Of a stretch of 64,000 nt of DNA, positions 31,063 to 43,322 are shown piece after piece. Both the position numbers and the translations under genes were made by a program. This DNA is from Glutinoglossum americanum (lineage: Eukaryota; Ascomycota; Geoglossomycetes; Geoglossales; Geoglossaceae): the NCBI GenBank assembly GCA_020080175.1, contig JAGHQL010000059.1, positions 1 to 64,000 of the forward strand, given 5' to 3'. Within the stretch, counting starts at the first letter, position 1; each line of letters opens with the position of its first letter. The notes beneath the pieces were generated by a model. It searched no databases. It was not told where the DNA came from and saw nothing but the letters and a program-made list of their open reading frames with translations.

Positions 31063-32391
31063 TGTTTGACTTGGTTGCGAAACTACTTAGGTGAGTCTTG
31101 GACGTTTCGTTCATCTGCTTCTTTCGCCGGAAGTGTCCCACCACCCCATACGATATTCTGGTGTGCGGGACATCAGAGGCATCAAAGGTTATTTCAGCGA
31201 CAGCAACCGCATCTTCTCGTCCCTAGTGTGGAATGGGCGGACGATCGGCTTTCTAAAGAAGCCAAAAAATAAATACAAATACAAATAAAAGGAAAGGCCA
31301 AGAACCACTGCTGATCGCGACGCGCTTCTACCAGTTCCATTGCCACATTCCTCTTCCCCATTTTCGCATCGTACAAAGCTCTCCAGGCGAACGATCCTGC
31401 GCAGCTCACACCATGGCTCATGTACTGGGTCGTATTTAACTGCGCACTGCTATTCGAGAGCTGGACGGAATGGATACTCGTCTGGTACGGCTCCTTCCCC
31501 ATTCCTTTCCACCGCTGCACCTCCAACTGACGCAACACGGTAACCGCTAGGGTCCCCTTCTACGCCTGGATCCGCCTCTCTATCCTCCTCTACCTCGTCC
31601 TCCCCCAGACCCAAGGCGCGAAGCTCGTCTACATCCAATACATCCACCCTTTCCTCCGCGACCACGAGGCGGAGATCGAAGCCTTCATCGCCAAGTCGAT
31701 GGATCGGGCGAGGGCGGCGGGACTGCAGTATTACAGACGGATCGTTGAGGCTGCGAAAGAGTTTTTGGGGGTGGAGGTTATGCAGCAACAACAACCGCCG
31801 ACTCCGCCACCCACGATGCAGAGCACAGGAGCCTATGTCCAGACACTCCTCTCGCGATTCAACCTCCCCTCTGCAGCCGCTGCAGCGACCTCTTTCCTCC
31901 AACAGCAACAGCAACAACAACAACCCTCCTCCCTCTTCCCCCCTTACCCCCAACCCCGCGAATCCGAAACCCCCACCCAACGCCTTGCATCCCTAGCCGC
32001 CCACCGAGCACACTTCTACACCATCCTACAGTCCCTCGACCGCGAAGCCCAAGCCCTCGACCCATCTTCCTCCCTCCTCCCCCCCGGATCCGAGTCGCCA
32101 ACGTCGATAGCCACGGACGACCAGAGCCTCAAGAAGAGCAAGAGCGAGTTAGAGTTCGAGAGGGTGGAGAGGGAGGACCTCGGAGAGGACGCGAGGGGCC
32201 AGGCGAAGGGTGGTGGGGGTGGATGGCTGCCGTGGGGCTGGGGGGGTAAAGGGGCGGTGCCGGGAACGCAGGAGGCGGCTGAGCAGGAGGAGGAATTGGA
32301 GGGCAGAGGCACAGCGACGGGTGTGGACCCGCGGTGGGATCCCTCCTCTTCGGTGCAGCACCGGCACGGGCAATGGCAGGGGCAGCCGTGA
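31063..32391 (+). CDS. Yop1/REEP-family ER-shaping protein with long C-terminal extension
   Basis: Exons 31063-31091, 31335-31484 and 31551-32391 (introns 243 and 66 bp) give 339 aa. After MFDLVAKLLS comes the TB2/DP1/HVA22 domain: FLFPIFASYKALQANDPAQL, LMYWVVFNCALLFESWTEWI and, after intron 2, VPFYAWIRLSILLYLVLPQT followed by QGAKLVYIQYIHPFL. These form the two hydrophobic hairpins that wedge into the ER membrane and stabilise tubules. The extension of about 220 residues is unusual for Yop1 itself: a helical part, a polyglutamine run of eight, Pro-rich segments, an acidic helix and a Gly/Trp stretch (GGGGGWLPWGWGG). Mould genomes carry such a longer REEP paralogue besides the short Yop1. The first exon holds only 29 bases. 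Confidence 0.88.
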
Positions 32392-32815
32392 AGCGCTCGC
32401 TCCGTCCCGCAGAGGCATTCTTTTAATTCTCCCACTCGCTCATCGTTATCATCCTTAGAATAAACGCCCGAGGCGCAAGCCCAAGTTCACCCAAACCCAC
32501 CATTCATCGTTTTTATTTTAAACTATTAATCCCTCCTATTATTATTTTTTTCTTCTTCTTTTGGGTGGTGTGGTTTTTGTATTAGGGACCGGGGGGGGAA
32601 GGGCGAACTTGGGAACTAGGGGGGTTGGGGAATGGCGTTTTTTTCCTTCTCATCAATACACAGACATATATACATACATACAGAGATCCACTCGGTTTTA
32701 TTTTTTTAGATTTACGGTTGGGAACCCTTAAACTTATGTCACTAAAGGAATCCCCCACCCCCCCCCCCATCACCTCCTCTCCAATGAGGAGCATTTAACA
32801 GGGAAATTAGAATTC
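32392..32815. other. Convergent intergenic region
   Basis: Between two genes that end towards each other. It contains T runs (32543-32560, 32637-32645) and a C9-10 run at 32757-32768; it should hold both 3' untranslated regions. Confidence 0.45.
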
Positions 32816-35241
32816 TCAAACCTTCCTCTTCACCAACCCCTTGAAGAAATCAAAGCTATTCCCATCGCTCTGCAAACCCCACACCTTTCCAGTCGGTATA
32901 GCACCATCACCCCCCCTCACCTCCTCGACGAGCAAGAGCCCAAAATCCCTCGTGATCCCTCTGACGCGCGCGCGGGCACCATCTTGAACTTCTAACGTGA
33001 CGAGCTGATTGCTGTTGCTGGGTTAGCGAGATTTGATTTTTTTTTTTTTTTTTTATTGTTAGGAGGGGAAGTATGTGCGTACGTATGTAACCAGTTTTTA
33101 TAATACTCCTCTTCGAAGGCCCGGGAGAAGCCCGTTTGGAGGAAGCGGGTGTACATTTCCTCGAAGATGGTGAGGATGCGGGCGAGGAGTTTTTCGAGGG
33201 TAAAGGGCCCGAGGGGGGGTTTTCTGGCGAGGGTGCGTGTGGTGTTTAACGGGGCGAGGAGGGCGTTGAGGGAGGTTGTTGGGGCGAGGTTCGTTGTGTT
33301 TAGGCCGATTCCTGGTGTGGGGAGTGGTGTTGTTAGGAGCATAACCTACAAATAGGAATGATACGATGAAGAAGTCGGTTGGCTTACCAACGACTGAAAG
33401 GAATTCCTTTCCGGAATAGCTTGAGTTCACCAGTATCCCTCCGATCTTCACGTAAGCCTTCTCACCGGGCTTCGAGGGATCTTCAGCATCTACGCTAATT
33501 CTTAGCCAAGCCTCAGACCCGTCTAAATTACGAGGAGAGAGCTCACAGATGTCGTTAGGCCATTTTAGCTTAACAGGAACGTCCCTGTAGCCAGTGTCGT
33601 AGCTCTTGATGCCTTCAACGACAGCCATTGCGGCTATATATTGAACGAAGATTACTGGGGCTTGTGTCATTAGCTCCATCGGGTAACGGATGCATGTTGA
33701 GAAGATAAGAGATCCCGCTGGTGATACCCAGACATTTGAGCCCCGCCCTCGGCCTGCTACTTGCACCGTAGCGGTGACTGTGAAACCTGTCGGTAGGAGT
33801 TGGAGTAGTTTATTATTTCTTCAGTAGCACTATCAGTATCGATAATCCTCGCAAGGATACCCTCTCGCTCAGCCTTACTTACTTTTCTAACATAGTATTC
33901 GTGCTCGTAACTACTTCTCCATACATCAAAAACTTCCCGAACTCCTCAGTGGATGAATTAGAAAGAGATTGGTAATGCCGTAAATTCGCGAAGAAAGCAT
34001 GATGATTGAAATAGGGGGTCTCCTTGGAACCGGGGTAGGTTTGATTGTGCACCGTCATATGCTTGACGATCATACTATAGTCGAGAATTCTATCTCCTCC
34101 ATCCCCGGTCTCTTCGTTAGTCTTCTCGCTCATGGAGCTTGGTAGCACTTTCGCAAGAGAGCCCATAGACCATCTAGACGGCCTTCCTAGATGAAATGTA
34201 TCATTCTCTCCCTCGATATACTCTTCTCCTTCCTCCGTTACAATAATATCCTTCCAGGAGTCCACCAGCCCCCGCACATCTGATGGCTCCAGGGATGAGA
34301 GATGCAAGCGAGAGAGGGACGGTACCGCGTTTGGCTCCTGATTCACCGTCAACCCAAGTTTTGTAAGGCATGACTTTAGAAAAGCCGTGCGTTTCTGATC
34401 ATCCTCCTTTATCGCGTCAACGATTTCTGGTCCGCAAATCCGCCTGTCGAGGTTGGCCGCGGCGAATCTAGGTTCGTGTTAGGGTTCGGTGAACCAATGA
34501 GGCTAAATGGGTGCAAACTCTGGATGGGGACCCGTTAATATTGCAGCCCCCTCCCCAACTTTGCAGTAAATGATTGCAGCCTTTCCCTCTCCGCTCTCTA
34601 CAGCAAGATCCTGCGTGAAGCTAGCCAACACCTCGACACCTTTATCCTCATACTTTTCTGCGTCGACAAATACGCCGCCGCCATTGTAATATGACCGGAA
34701 CTGACCAGGAGCCTCGTTCTCCAACCACTTCTTATCCACCTTTAATTCAGCGGCTCTGGCACCATCTTCGCTATGGTAAATAAAGCCAGCAAATGCCCCT
34801 CCACGGCATATGCCTGGAAAGAATGCAAGTTCTCTGCTTCCAACTACTTCAAGCTTTTTGTTACCTACTTCAAACTCGCAAACCTTGCTTCCATAGTAGC
34901 CACCAGCGCAAAACCCAAGGTAGGCACCACCTCGATGCACGAACTGGATAATGCGTCGGTTTCCTTCACCATTTAGGGTACGACAGTACCCTAGGTCTGC
35001 TCCTCCCGGAAAGACAACGAGAGCACAAGTAGACGTCCAAGGCTCTTTTAACAGGGTCTCACCAGTCACAGGAATTACTGCGTAATTAGGGGTAAGAAGC
35101 CGGCGCATTGTATACAAACAATGCCGGACGGATTCAACAGTAGTGCCATTGCCTACATTCATATTAGTAGTGCGAAGTCTTCTTAGATTTTGAAAGCAAT
35201 GACCGACCAGAGTAGACAAGGACGTTCATTTTACCAACCAT
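32816..35241 (-). CDS. BPL1: Biotin--protein ligase (holocarboxylase synthetase)
   Basis: Attaches biotin to acetyl-CoA carboxylase and pyruvate carboxylase through biotinyl-AMP. Exons 35241-35208, 35152-34519, 34467-33883, 33818-33388, 33311-33083 and 33017-32816 keep frame over 704 aa; introns are 51-76 bp. The N-terminal half is the glutamine-amidotransferase-like domain of eukaryotic ligases (FPGGADLGYC, GGAYLGFCAGGYYGS). The catalytic half has EVVTSTNTMLE, the adenylate loop GRGRGSN at about 440-446, and KLKWPNDI with the biotin-binding Lys near 503. The C-terminal SH3-like part ends in FDFFKGLVKRKV. The start is either MVGKMNV (used here) or the inner Met at 35229; both precede VLVYSG and leave only 118 bp to COA4 in the first case. 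Confidence 0.93.
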
Positions 35242-35359
35242 GTTGGTATATTGTTCTGTGGCGGTAGTCGATATAAAACTTCTGATTGCACAGCCTAATC
35301 AACCACTGTCAGATTTTTCTCCTACTAATCTCGAGGAAATACGTCCCAGCTCCCTACAA
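35242..35359. promoter_or_regulatory. Compact divergent promoter BPL1 / COA4
   Basis: Only 118 bp separate the two starts, so their 5' untranslated regions and core promoters must overlap or be very short. Confidence 0.6.
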
Positions 35360-35811
35360 ATGTCCGAGCCTAGCAAGACAGCTGAAGCTACCCCGGTAGC
35401 CGCCGCCGACGATGAACCGGATGACTGGTGAAGCTTTTCGGTTTTCTTAGTGTCAAGGGCTTTCGGCTGACACCCGTGCCTGAACAGGGACAAGAGGATA
35501 TTCAGCACAGGATGCTCTAGTATGTATTTTGGTATTTTGGCCACCGAGGCTCATTCAGAAATTGATCTTCTGTAGTCGAAAATACAAAGATGAACGACTG
35601 TTACTTTGAGAAAAAGGACTGGCGCTTGTGCAAGATCGAGGTGCGTTTCTCGCTCCGCCGGAAATAAGCGGTTTCTGTAGCCCAACACATCTCTTCGTAT
35701 GATGATTGCTTATAAAGTTTTACTGACATAACCACTCTCCAGATGGAGGCATTTCGGGAATGCTGGAGGAGGCGCGGTAATGATCAGAGAACAGATACGA
35801 AGCAAGCCTGA
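35360..35811 (+). CDS. COA4: Twin CX9C cytochrome c oxidase assembly factor Coa4
   Basis: Four exons, 35360-35427, 35488-35519, 35576-35640 and 35743-35811, give a protein of 77 aa that would be missed by frame scanning. An acidic start (DDEPDDWDKRIFSTG) leads to a twin CX9C motif: CSIENTKMNDC and, in the second helix, CKIEMEAFREC, both with exactly nine residues between cysteines. This is the CHCH fold imported into the mitochondrial intermembrane space by Mia40. Coa4/Cmc3 helps cytochrome c oxidase assembly. The KRIFSTGC and YFEKKDWRLC blocks set it apart from other small CHCH proteins. Confidence 0.88.
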
Positions 35812-36020
35812 TCAGAAATGGCTGACTTCCGTTGTCAATATGTAAATATGTGTTACTATTAAGTTACAATTCTCATCTCTCTACGTCTTCGAAGAGGGAG
35901 GTGCAGGGATTAAGGAAGTGAATCGAAACTTGGGTGAACTAGAGATATTTCCAAGGTGTTGCGGCTTAAAACATCTTTTCAAGGCGAAAGCGCGCCCTCA
36001 TCAACACACCTGTCAGCACC

Positions 36021-36994
36021 ATGGCATCGCAATTAGCACGAACAACGGGCAAGGGCCCTTTACTGCCAGTTTGTTTATCTTTTCGAGCAGCTCCTTTGCC
36101 ACCTCATGCAGCTACTGTGTCTCGGAGAGCCGTAACCAAGAGATTCCGCTCATATCAATGTCTTGCTTTAAACCCAACGTCGAGGCTGCAAGCACAACAA
36201 GTCCTCAAACCAAGCAGCCCGAGAAAAGCTGAAGATTCACCTACTACTATTACCGCACCCATCCCCAATGGTGATTCACCCGGAAATCCCTCTGATCTCC
36301 CAATTCGGGACCTCACTGGAGGGTTTGCCGACCAAAACATAGTCCTCGACGAAGGGAGCCGACAGGTTGACTGGACTAACTCCTTCCATGGACTCTCAGC
36401 GGAGCCTTTCCCAAAAGAAATTGCTGAGATCCTCACTCAATCTATCCCGGAAGAAGATGTGGAGGTGAAACCTGACGGCATCATCTACTTGCCTGAGATA
36501 AAGTATCGACGGATCCTCAATAGGGCGTTTGGGCCTGGTGGTTGGGGGTTGGCGCCTCGAGGCGAGACGATCGTGACGTCAAAAGCCGTTACCAGGGAGT
36601 ATGCACTAGTTGTACTTGGAAGGTACGTTTCCATACCCATCCCCTCTATCACCTAGCTTTACATATACTGACTACCTCCCTTCTTTCTACTTACAGATTA
36701 ATGTCCGTTGCACGCGGAGAGCAAGATTACTTCTCTCCCGATGGCATCCCCACAGCTGCCGAGGGTTGCAAATCCAACGCTATGGTGCGATGCTGCAAGG
36801 ATCTTGGCGTGGCCAGCGAGCTCTGGGACCCACGGTGGATTAGGAAGTACCTGGAGAAGAACACTAGGGAGGCTATGGTGGAGAATGTCCTCACGAAGAG
36901 GAGAAAGAAGTTCGTGCTTAGAAAGGACGATAAAATTCGCTATCCTTTCAAAGAGATAAAGACCGTCGGTGCCTCACCCCAGACAACGAAATAG
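36021..36994 (+). CDS. MGM101: Mitochondrial genome maintenance protein Mgm101
   Basis: Single-strand annealing, Rad52-like recombinase of mitochondrial nucleoids. Exons 36021-36622 and 36697-36994 (74-bp intron) give 299 aa. The N-terminal 60 residues are Arg/Ser/Ala-rich without acids, a mitochondrial presequence. The conserved core begins at [18 protein letters not shown] and contains [59 protein letters not shown] and WDPRWIRKY. The basic C-terminus ([12 protein letters not shown]) fits DNA binding. It follows COA4 on the same strand after 209 bp. Confidence 0.95.
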
Positions 36995-37231
36995 GACTGC
37001 AGGGTCTGGTTGTTTGCTTAACTGCATTTCTGTTGTCTTGTTGTCTAGAAGTCTCGGGCTAATCCAGCACTGTATGTATGTAAACTAGTCTAGATATTAT
37101 ACTCGCTATTCTAACCGCTTATTACTCCATAAGTGGAGTGCATAGGACAACGCTACTACACATGGACAAGGCATTAAACCCTAAAACTCCACCTGTCCAT
37201 CTATCATGTGACCTACGCAGGAGACCCGGTT
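36995..37231. other. Convergent intergenic region MGM101 / TOF1
   Basis: 237 bp between two converging gene ends; nothing else is seen. Confidence 0.4.
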
Positions 37232-40200
37232 TCAGTCTGACTCACTATCCATAACCAAGCCCCCAACTCTTTGTCTTCTCGCAGCGTTGACGGCTGGAGG
37301 ATCTTCATCTTCACCTCCATCACTATCCACCGCATCTGCCATGATAAGATCCCCACCCGCAGTCTCCCTCACTGTCGGACTCAAGTCCGTGGAATCCCTG
37401 GAGTTACCAGTCTTGAGAGTGGAGGGTGGGTGTGCGTGTGGCGAGGAGAGCGGTGTATCTTCTTCCGTTGCCACCCCTTTCTCATCTTCGGTCTCTGAAG
37501 CTTGCGAAAAGAGGTCGGAGTCCCCATAGTCGGCTGTGGAGCCCTCAGATTCGGTCCCTGAGAGCGATGATCGTTTCTTCTTCCTGGAAGCCGCTGAGCC
37601 TGATGTATTCTTTCTCTTCTTGTTCATAAAGTCCATGGTAACAGAAGGACCACCATTTGTGCTCTTCCTCTTATTCTTGCTAGAGTTCTCGTTGTTCTCC
37701 GCCCCTATTCTCATAGCCTCAAGCACCCGTTGAGCATGATCCCTTCGCAACTGCGCTTCTTTATCAAAGAACAGTTGGTCCTTTTCCTTGTCGGATGCGT
37801 CGTCGCTGTCATGGACATACAAGTCGCTCTTGATGGCACGCATCCTTTCTAGATTGGTTTGGCGACGCTTCTCCCTACGTGCCTCTAACTTGGCTTCATC
37901 AGGGCCTTCGTCATCACTCGATCTAGATTTCCGGCGTCGCCGTCGCTTCGTTTTTAATTCTTCAAGGGCATCAGACTTTCGATTTGTTGGACCTCCTGGA
38001 GGAAAGAGAAGCTCCTCTTCATCATTCGCTAAGAAATCTGCGGCGTCATCATCATCCTCATCGCCAAAGGTAGAATGGCGAGCTTTGAGGGCTTGTTTCC
38101 GACGGATAAAGTCTGCTGCGACTTTGCCATCATCGAAAATTGGAGGATCATTCTCAAATTTCTTGACGAGATCAAGAAATTGTTCAAGTTCCGCTACAGT
38201 AACTGACGATGGGATGACCCAGGTGGCATCAGCGTCGTTCTCGTCGCCCTCTCTTTGAAAGCCAACAAGAGTCATGAGAAGACGTAATTTGTTGTCTTTG
38301 AATATGGCGACACGCCGCTCTTCATTATTAGGTTTTATACCTAGAATTTTTGTTAGAATCACGGATATTCAGGGCGTTTATGGGCGGACCTACTGATCGT
38401 TGGGCAATTTGGGGCAGGCTTTCCAGCGGTCTCTGGCCGATTTTCAAAGGGTGTCTCCTGGCCTATAGCCTGCTGCGCTGCGGCCTCTGCCTCCCAGCTC
38501 TGACGCTCATTATGCGCAGAAGAGAGAACGGCTTTTATCCACTCTAATGCATCGTTCTTGCCCTGATCAAGTAGGGCAGCAACTGCAATGCCAATTCGTT
38601 CATCTCTTCCCTTGCCCGGTCTGACCTCCAACTCTGCGGGCACCCGGGAGCCCGCACCCGCTGTTTGCTTTGTGTAGCCGTACTCGAGAAAATGTGCCGT
38701 GGCATTTGTTTTGCTGAAGAGCATCTCAACCGCCAGCTCCGGTCGTTTTCCCATTTTCTTTATGAGTTTCTTGACTAATTGTCTGACCAACTCATCCCAC
38801 TCTTTCCAGGCTGGATTGGCCACGTCTAGGCCCCCTGGGCCCTTCATCATCTTTACAAGGAGCGCTATAATATCAACTCTGAACAGCATGACGCTCATCT
38901 CCGCCTTGAATGCTACCCGGTAGAAGAACCTATGTGCTCGCTTCAATTGCCCTGCGTCGAGATCCTGGTAGTAAGAGATAAATTTCACAAAAGTGTTGAT
39001 GCAACTTTGGGTCAAAAACTTTGCTGAAAATCGCTTGAAGTCGAACTTTCTTTCCGTTGAGGTTCGATGCGCTTCTGCTATATCTTCTGCTTCAGACCCT
39101 TCGTTCTCGTTTTCTACTCCCCCTCCAGAAGTCGCGTCCTTTGCGGCTTTCCTCTTCCGCCGCGTTCGCCTACGGGAACGGACTTGCATGTCCACGTTTT
39201 GCTTTGAGTAACGTTCTAGCATGCGGAGGTGAACGTGGACCAGTTCTGTACAAGCGTCCAAATATCCGAACCCTTGATCATTGTAGTTTCGCAAGATGAG
39301 GATAATTAGTTCGTGAGTTGTTTCCTCGTAAAAGAGACGGTTTTGGATATTTTCTGCAACCTCCTGGTCTTCTTCAAGTGGAGACTCCGCCATATGTTGA
39401 ACGGTCAGGAGGATCTGAGTGAAGCATCGCATACCTGCATTCAAATCCTGCCATTGTCTCATTTCATAGCTCTCTCTCATGGAGCGAGTGAGAATAATGA
39501 ATGTCTCCTGGGTTAAAACACTAGCAATAAGTGCGAAGCTGTCGTCCTCATTGCCTAGACTCTTCTTTGCGTCCTGAGGCGTGTCGCTAGCTTTACGGCG
39601 CATGCGCTCGGCTTCTAAGAACCAAGACACGAGATAGAAGAATTGACGGGGGTGGATATCGAGGACGCGGTCCGCTTCACGTTCAAATGTTTTGCGGATA
39701 TGGCCAAATAAAGCTAGTTTCATGTTACCAGACATTCCACATATTCAAAGATGAAACTTACGGTTGAATGCGGAGTCAAGGAAGTCCTTGACAAACGATC
39801 GAAGGTGCTTATTTGCTGAGGGCGTTAAAGAAGCGGGCATGTCGAAGCCATTCTAAATGTGTTAGTTTGTGGTTCTGCATAGGAGCATATGGTGGCCATA
39901 CCAGAGACAGCTCTTCCTTCTTTCCCGGCCTGCTTCTCGGCTTATTCCACTTCTTAGCCTTATCCATCTTGGCCAGACTCCGTGCTTCATCCAAGAGTAC
40001 GTCCTGACCTGAAACTGTGGATACTCGATCTTCATCCCTCTTAACCCAGATCATGCTTCCAAAGCGATTGTGCCTCGTGGGTGCATGTCTTGCATATTCC
40101 CTCTTGAAACTCAGCTCCTTCGATAATAGTCCCTGTAATTCGTTGGTATGTTTTGCGTGCAGTTGCTTCTCATCCATGAAGAGCTTCTCAACATCGATAC

Positions 40201-41064
40201 CCTTCAGTAGATGGAAAAGAACCTCTAGGATTACGACATCTTGAGTGTTGAAGTCTTCGCCCACCGCGGACGAGATTGTTAGAAGTAGATGTAGGATATC
40301 CTGATCATGGAATCTGTCTATGGTAGCCGAACGTGAGACATCTGCCTCGTCGCCATCTATTTCCAGATTCGGTGGAGCATCTATCATAGCGATGTTGCGC
40401 AAAAAGTAAAGTACTAGCTTAATGATACCTTCATCACGGCTAGTGCGTTCGCTCATAGATTGAGCTATGGAGGGAAGCCCGATGCGTACAACCGTCCGGA
40501 GAATCTTGGATGTAGAGTGAGTTAACACCCCTCGCTTGTACGACAATTGAGCCAATTGGAGATATGGAGTGTGACGGTGATGATTGACTGTCATTTGGAG
40601 ATCGTTTCTCTCGATCGGCCATGTTAGGGGAACCAAGAGTTCCACTTGATAGAGTCAGCGCTTAACCCAAGGTTTAGGGGGTCGACCAGAAGTTTACGGC
40701 ATGCTAGTGCTATCTTCATCCTGGTTCGATTCTCCACCGGGTCTTCTGACCAGGCAGCCAGAATCTCCAGGAGATCTCCATTGACCAGGTTGCCCTCGGC
40801 GAAACACCGGGCGACATCCAAACGATTTAATCTTTCGTCGTAAAGCTTTAACCAGCGCTTGAGGTCCCTAAGACAAGCTAACGCATCGTCCCCAAGAACG
40901 TAACGGCCTTCTTCATCCGCACCAGTTCCTCCCAACTAAGCGTGTTTAGTTAGCGGAGTCCTCATGACAATGGTTCATAATGAGCTTACAGCAGAGATGA
41001 GACTATAGACATATGCTCGGACTTGTGGATCTACCACTGCATTGAAACTATCGTCTGCCTCCAT
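37232..41064 (-). CDS. TOF1: Topoisomerase 1-associated factor 1 (Timeless/Tof1 family)
   Basis: Replication-fork protection protein that pairs with Csm3 and mediates checkpoint signalling and fork pausing. Exons 41064-40990, 40935-40698, 40644-39902, 39852-39762, 39713-38394 and 38340-37232 keep frame over 1191 aa; all five introns are 48-54 bp. N-terminal Timeless blocks are clear: GRYVLGDDALACLRDLKRWL, ELLVPLTWPIE, TVNHHRHTPYLQLAQLSYKR and ILRTVVRIGLPS. The 91-bp exon gives NGFDMPASLTPSANKHLRSF and is flanked by introns that would otherwise insert stops. The C-terminal 200 residues are acidic and lysine-rich with nuclear-localisation-like KKRK/RRRRRK patches. The divergent promoter holds an MluI cell-cycle box 72 bp upstream. 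Confidence 0.95.
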
Positions 41065-41294
41065 GATTGCGACGAGTTTAATATGTATTGAACCTGCCCT
41101 ATGTGGAAGACGCGACTAAAGTGGTGTCGCACTTTACGCGTTTACTTGGCTCTCACGTGATTTAGCTATCATTGTTGCTAGCCGAGGCATCTGTTCGGGA
41201 GTTTATCTTTATTTCATAGACGTCGTCAAACCAAAATATTTCCACCAACAAACTAGCAATAGGAGTCACGTATTTACAATTGATATTTTTTGAT
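41065..41294. promoter_or_regulatory. Divergent promoter TOF1 / hydroxyacyl-CoA dehydrogenase with MCB and E-box
   Basis: 230 bp. ACGCGT (MluI cell-cycle box, 41136-41141) lies 72 bp upstream of TOF1, and ACGCGA at 41109-41114 is a near match. TC-ACGTGA, a perfect palindrome (41153-41160), sits 135 bp upstream of the dehydrogenase. Confidence 0.6.
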
Positions 41295-42435
41295 ATGTCC
41301 TACCCGGTGTTTCGACGACAACTGCTGCGAAACGTTCCCGCAGTGAGAAATGTCCGGTGGTTTAGCGCCATCCCAATTGCGGGGCTAGAGGAGGTGAAGA
41401 GACTTGGGGTCGTCGGGGCTGGTCAGATGGTCGGGAGCGTCTCAATTGGATATTTTGCAAGACCTCGAGGACTAATTTAGATACTAGGGCCTTGGGATAG
41501 CACTGGTTGCAGCACAGAAAGCACATGTGCCTGTAACCCTAGTCGACAACAACAAAGCTGCCATTGACAAGAGCTTAAGCTTTATGGGTGGGTTCTAATC
41601 GTACCATAATTATTCCTGAAGCTGATACCTAACTTGGGACAGGTAAACTGCTTGAAAAGGATGTTGCCAAACAGAGAATATCAAAAGAAGATGCAGACGC
41701 AGCAAGAGCAAGGATCAGTCCAACCACTGATATGGATAATCTCTCTGAGGCAGATTTCGTTATCGAAGCCGTCCCTGTAAGGCTACGTATTGAAAGCCCA
41801 ACGCCAGCAGGGAGTGCTAACCACCATTTTCAAAGGAAATTCCCGACTTAAAATTCTCTATTTTCTCCCGCCTCGCGCAAATCTGCCCTCCGCATGCCAT
41901 CCTCGCAACAAACACTTCTTCCATCTCCATAACCCGCATTGCCGCCTCCACAACTAACAACAATCCGCGCGATCTCTCTGCCGCGTCCCGCGTCATCTCT
42001 ACACACTTCATGAACCCTGTGCCTGTCCAGAAGGGCGTCGAGATCATCACCGGTCTCCAAACATCCGAAGCTACCGTTCACGCCGCCCTTACATTTGTCA
42101 AGCGCATGGGCAAGATTCCCAGTCGCTCGGCAGACTCCCCTGGGTTCTTAGCTAATCGAATCTTAATGCCGTACATCAATGAGGCGATCATCTGTTTGGA
42201 AACAGGCGTTGGCGGGAAGGAGGATATCGACAGCATTATGAAGAATGGGACGAATGTACCCATGGGCCCGCTGCAGTTGGCGGACTTCATTGGCATTGAC
42301 ACGTGCCTGTCGATTATGAACGTGCTCTACGAGGAGACTGGGGACAGCAAGTATCGCCCCGCGGTGTTGATGAAGAATATGGTGAGCGCTGGGTGGTTGG
42401 GCAAGAAAAGCGGGAGGGGGTTCTACGACTATTAG
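41295..42435 (+). CDS. Short-chain 3-hydroxyacyl-CoA dehydrogenase, probably mitochondrial
   Basis: NAD-dependent oxidation of L-3-hydroxyacyl-CoA in beta-oxidation (HADH / 3-hydroxybutyryl-CoA dehydrogenase family). Exons 41295-41429, 41488-41587, 41643-41776 and 41836-42435 give 322 aa, the family length. The first 25 residues are basic and hydroxylated (FRRQLLRNVPAVRNVRWFS), a typical mitochondrial presequence. The Rossmann motif GAGQMG spans intron 1 (residues 41-46). FVIEAVPE and the catalytic His in STHFMNPV are present, and the C-terminal domain ends in AGWLGKKSGRGFYDY. No peroxisomal tripeptide is present. Intron 1 uses a GTCGGG donor. Alternative: the related 3-hydroxybutyryl-CoA dehydrogenase of other pathways; sequence alone does not separate these. 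Confidence 0.92.
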
Positions 42436-43322
42436 CCCATCCCCACCCTCCTTCCCTCCCGCTGTGATGTAGAGTAACGTGGAGTAACGCGTAGGAATAT
42501 ATATAATCGAGATGTGTGGGTAAAAGGAAATTAAAAAATATTTGAAAAAGATTTGGGTCTCTGTACTATAAGGTGGGGGTCTATGGACTCATCCCGCCGG
42601 GATTTTGCGGGTTAGAACTTTCTCAAAAGTAAGGGAGCAGATATCAATATGGTTTTATACCGACCCCCAGCCCCCACTTCCCCATGAATAGGGAGTGGGC
42701 ATGGACTACCCAGAAGCTTTGAATCCATGTATCGGAATTTCATGGGTATCTGCTTGCTTGACCGTATGCTACCAAACAACCACTCCTCAGTAATGTGTGG
42801 CCATACTATAACGCCCCACCGTATCTAATGAACGGTGATAGCATTCTCGAATGAGAAAATGTGCGTAACTCTCGCAAACAGTACAAGCACCACGAAGTGC
42901 ACAGCTCTCCCACAGCCCCACGCCCGCGAAAATGGGGTGAAAATACAATCAAAATAAAAGGTACGTTCCGATTGCGTATAGTTTCAGTTTCGTGTGTTCA
43001 ACTACTCGACCACGAGGGCCGCCTAGAATGACCCGATCACGTAATTAACTTGTTGCACTCCTGTGTATATTAAATGCCATACAAAGATTGCTTAGTCGGT
43101 TGTAGAGCTATACATTTCAAGTATTAGAAAAGGGATCGATGTCGCCAGTGTAGAAGGAGGGCTTGTGCCCTAAGCCATCGCGATAGACGAGATGTGAGCA
43201 GTACAACCAGAAGACAAAAGAACCACCTACATTCAGCCAGTCCATCAGCGAACTGGATATGAAAGGTAGTTCATGGTTACCATAATAGTAACATTCTCTC
43301 TATCCGCTGGAGCTACGCCTGA
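42436..43322. other. Gene-free stretch
   Basis: Nothing coding is supported; A-rich DNA near 42525 follows the dehydrogenase 3' end. Confidence 0.4.

Noticed and set aside
40725-40745. B-box-like GGTTCGATTC
   Set aside because: It lies inside TOF1 coding sequence and has no A-box or acceptor stem.
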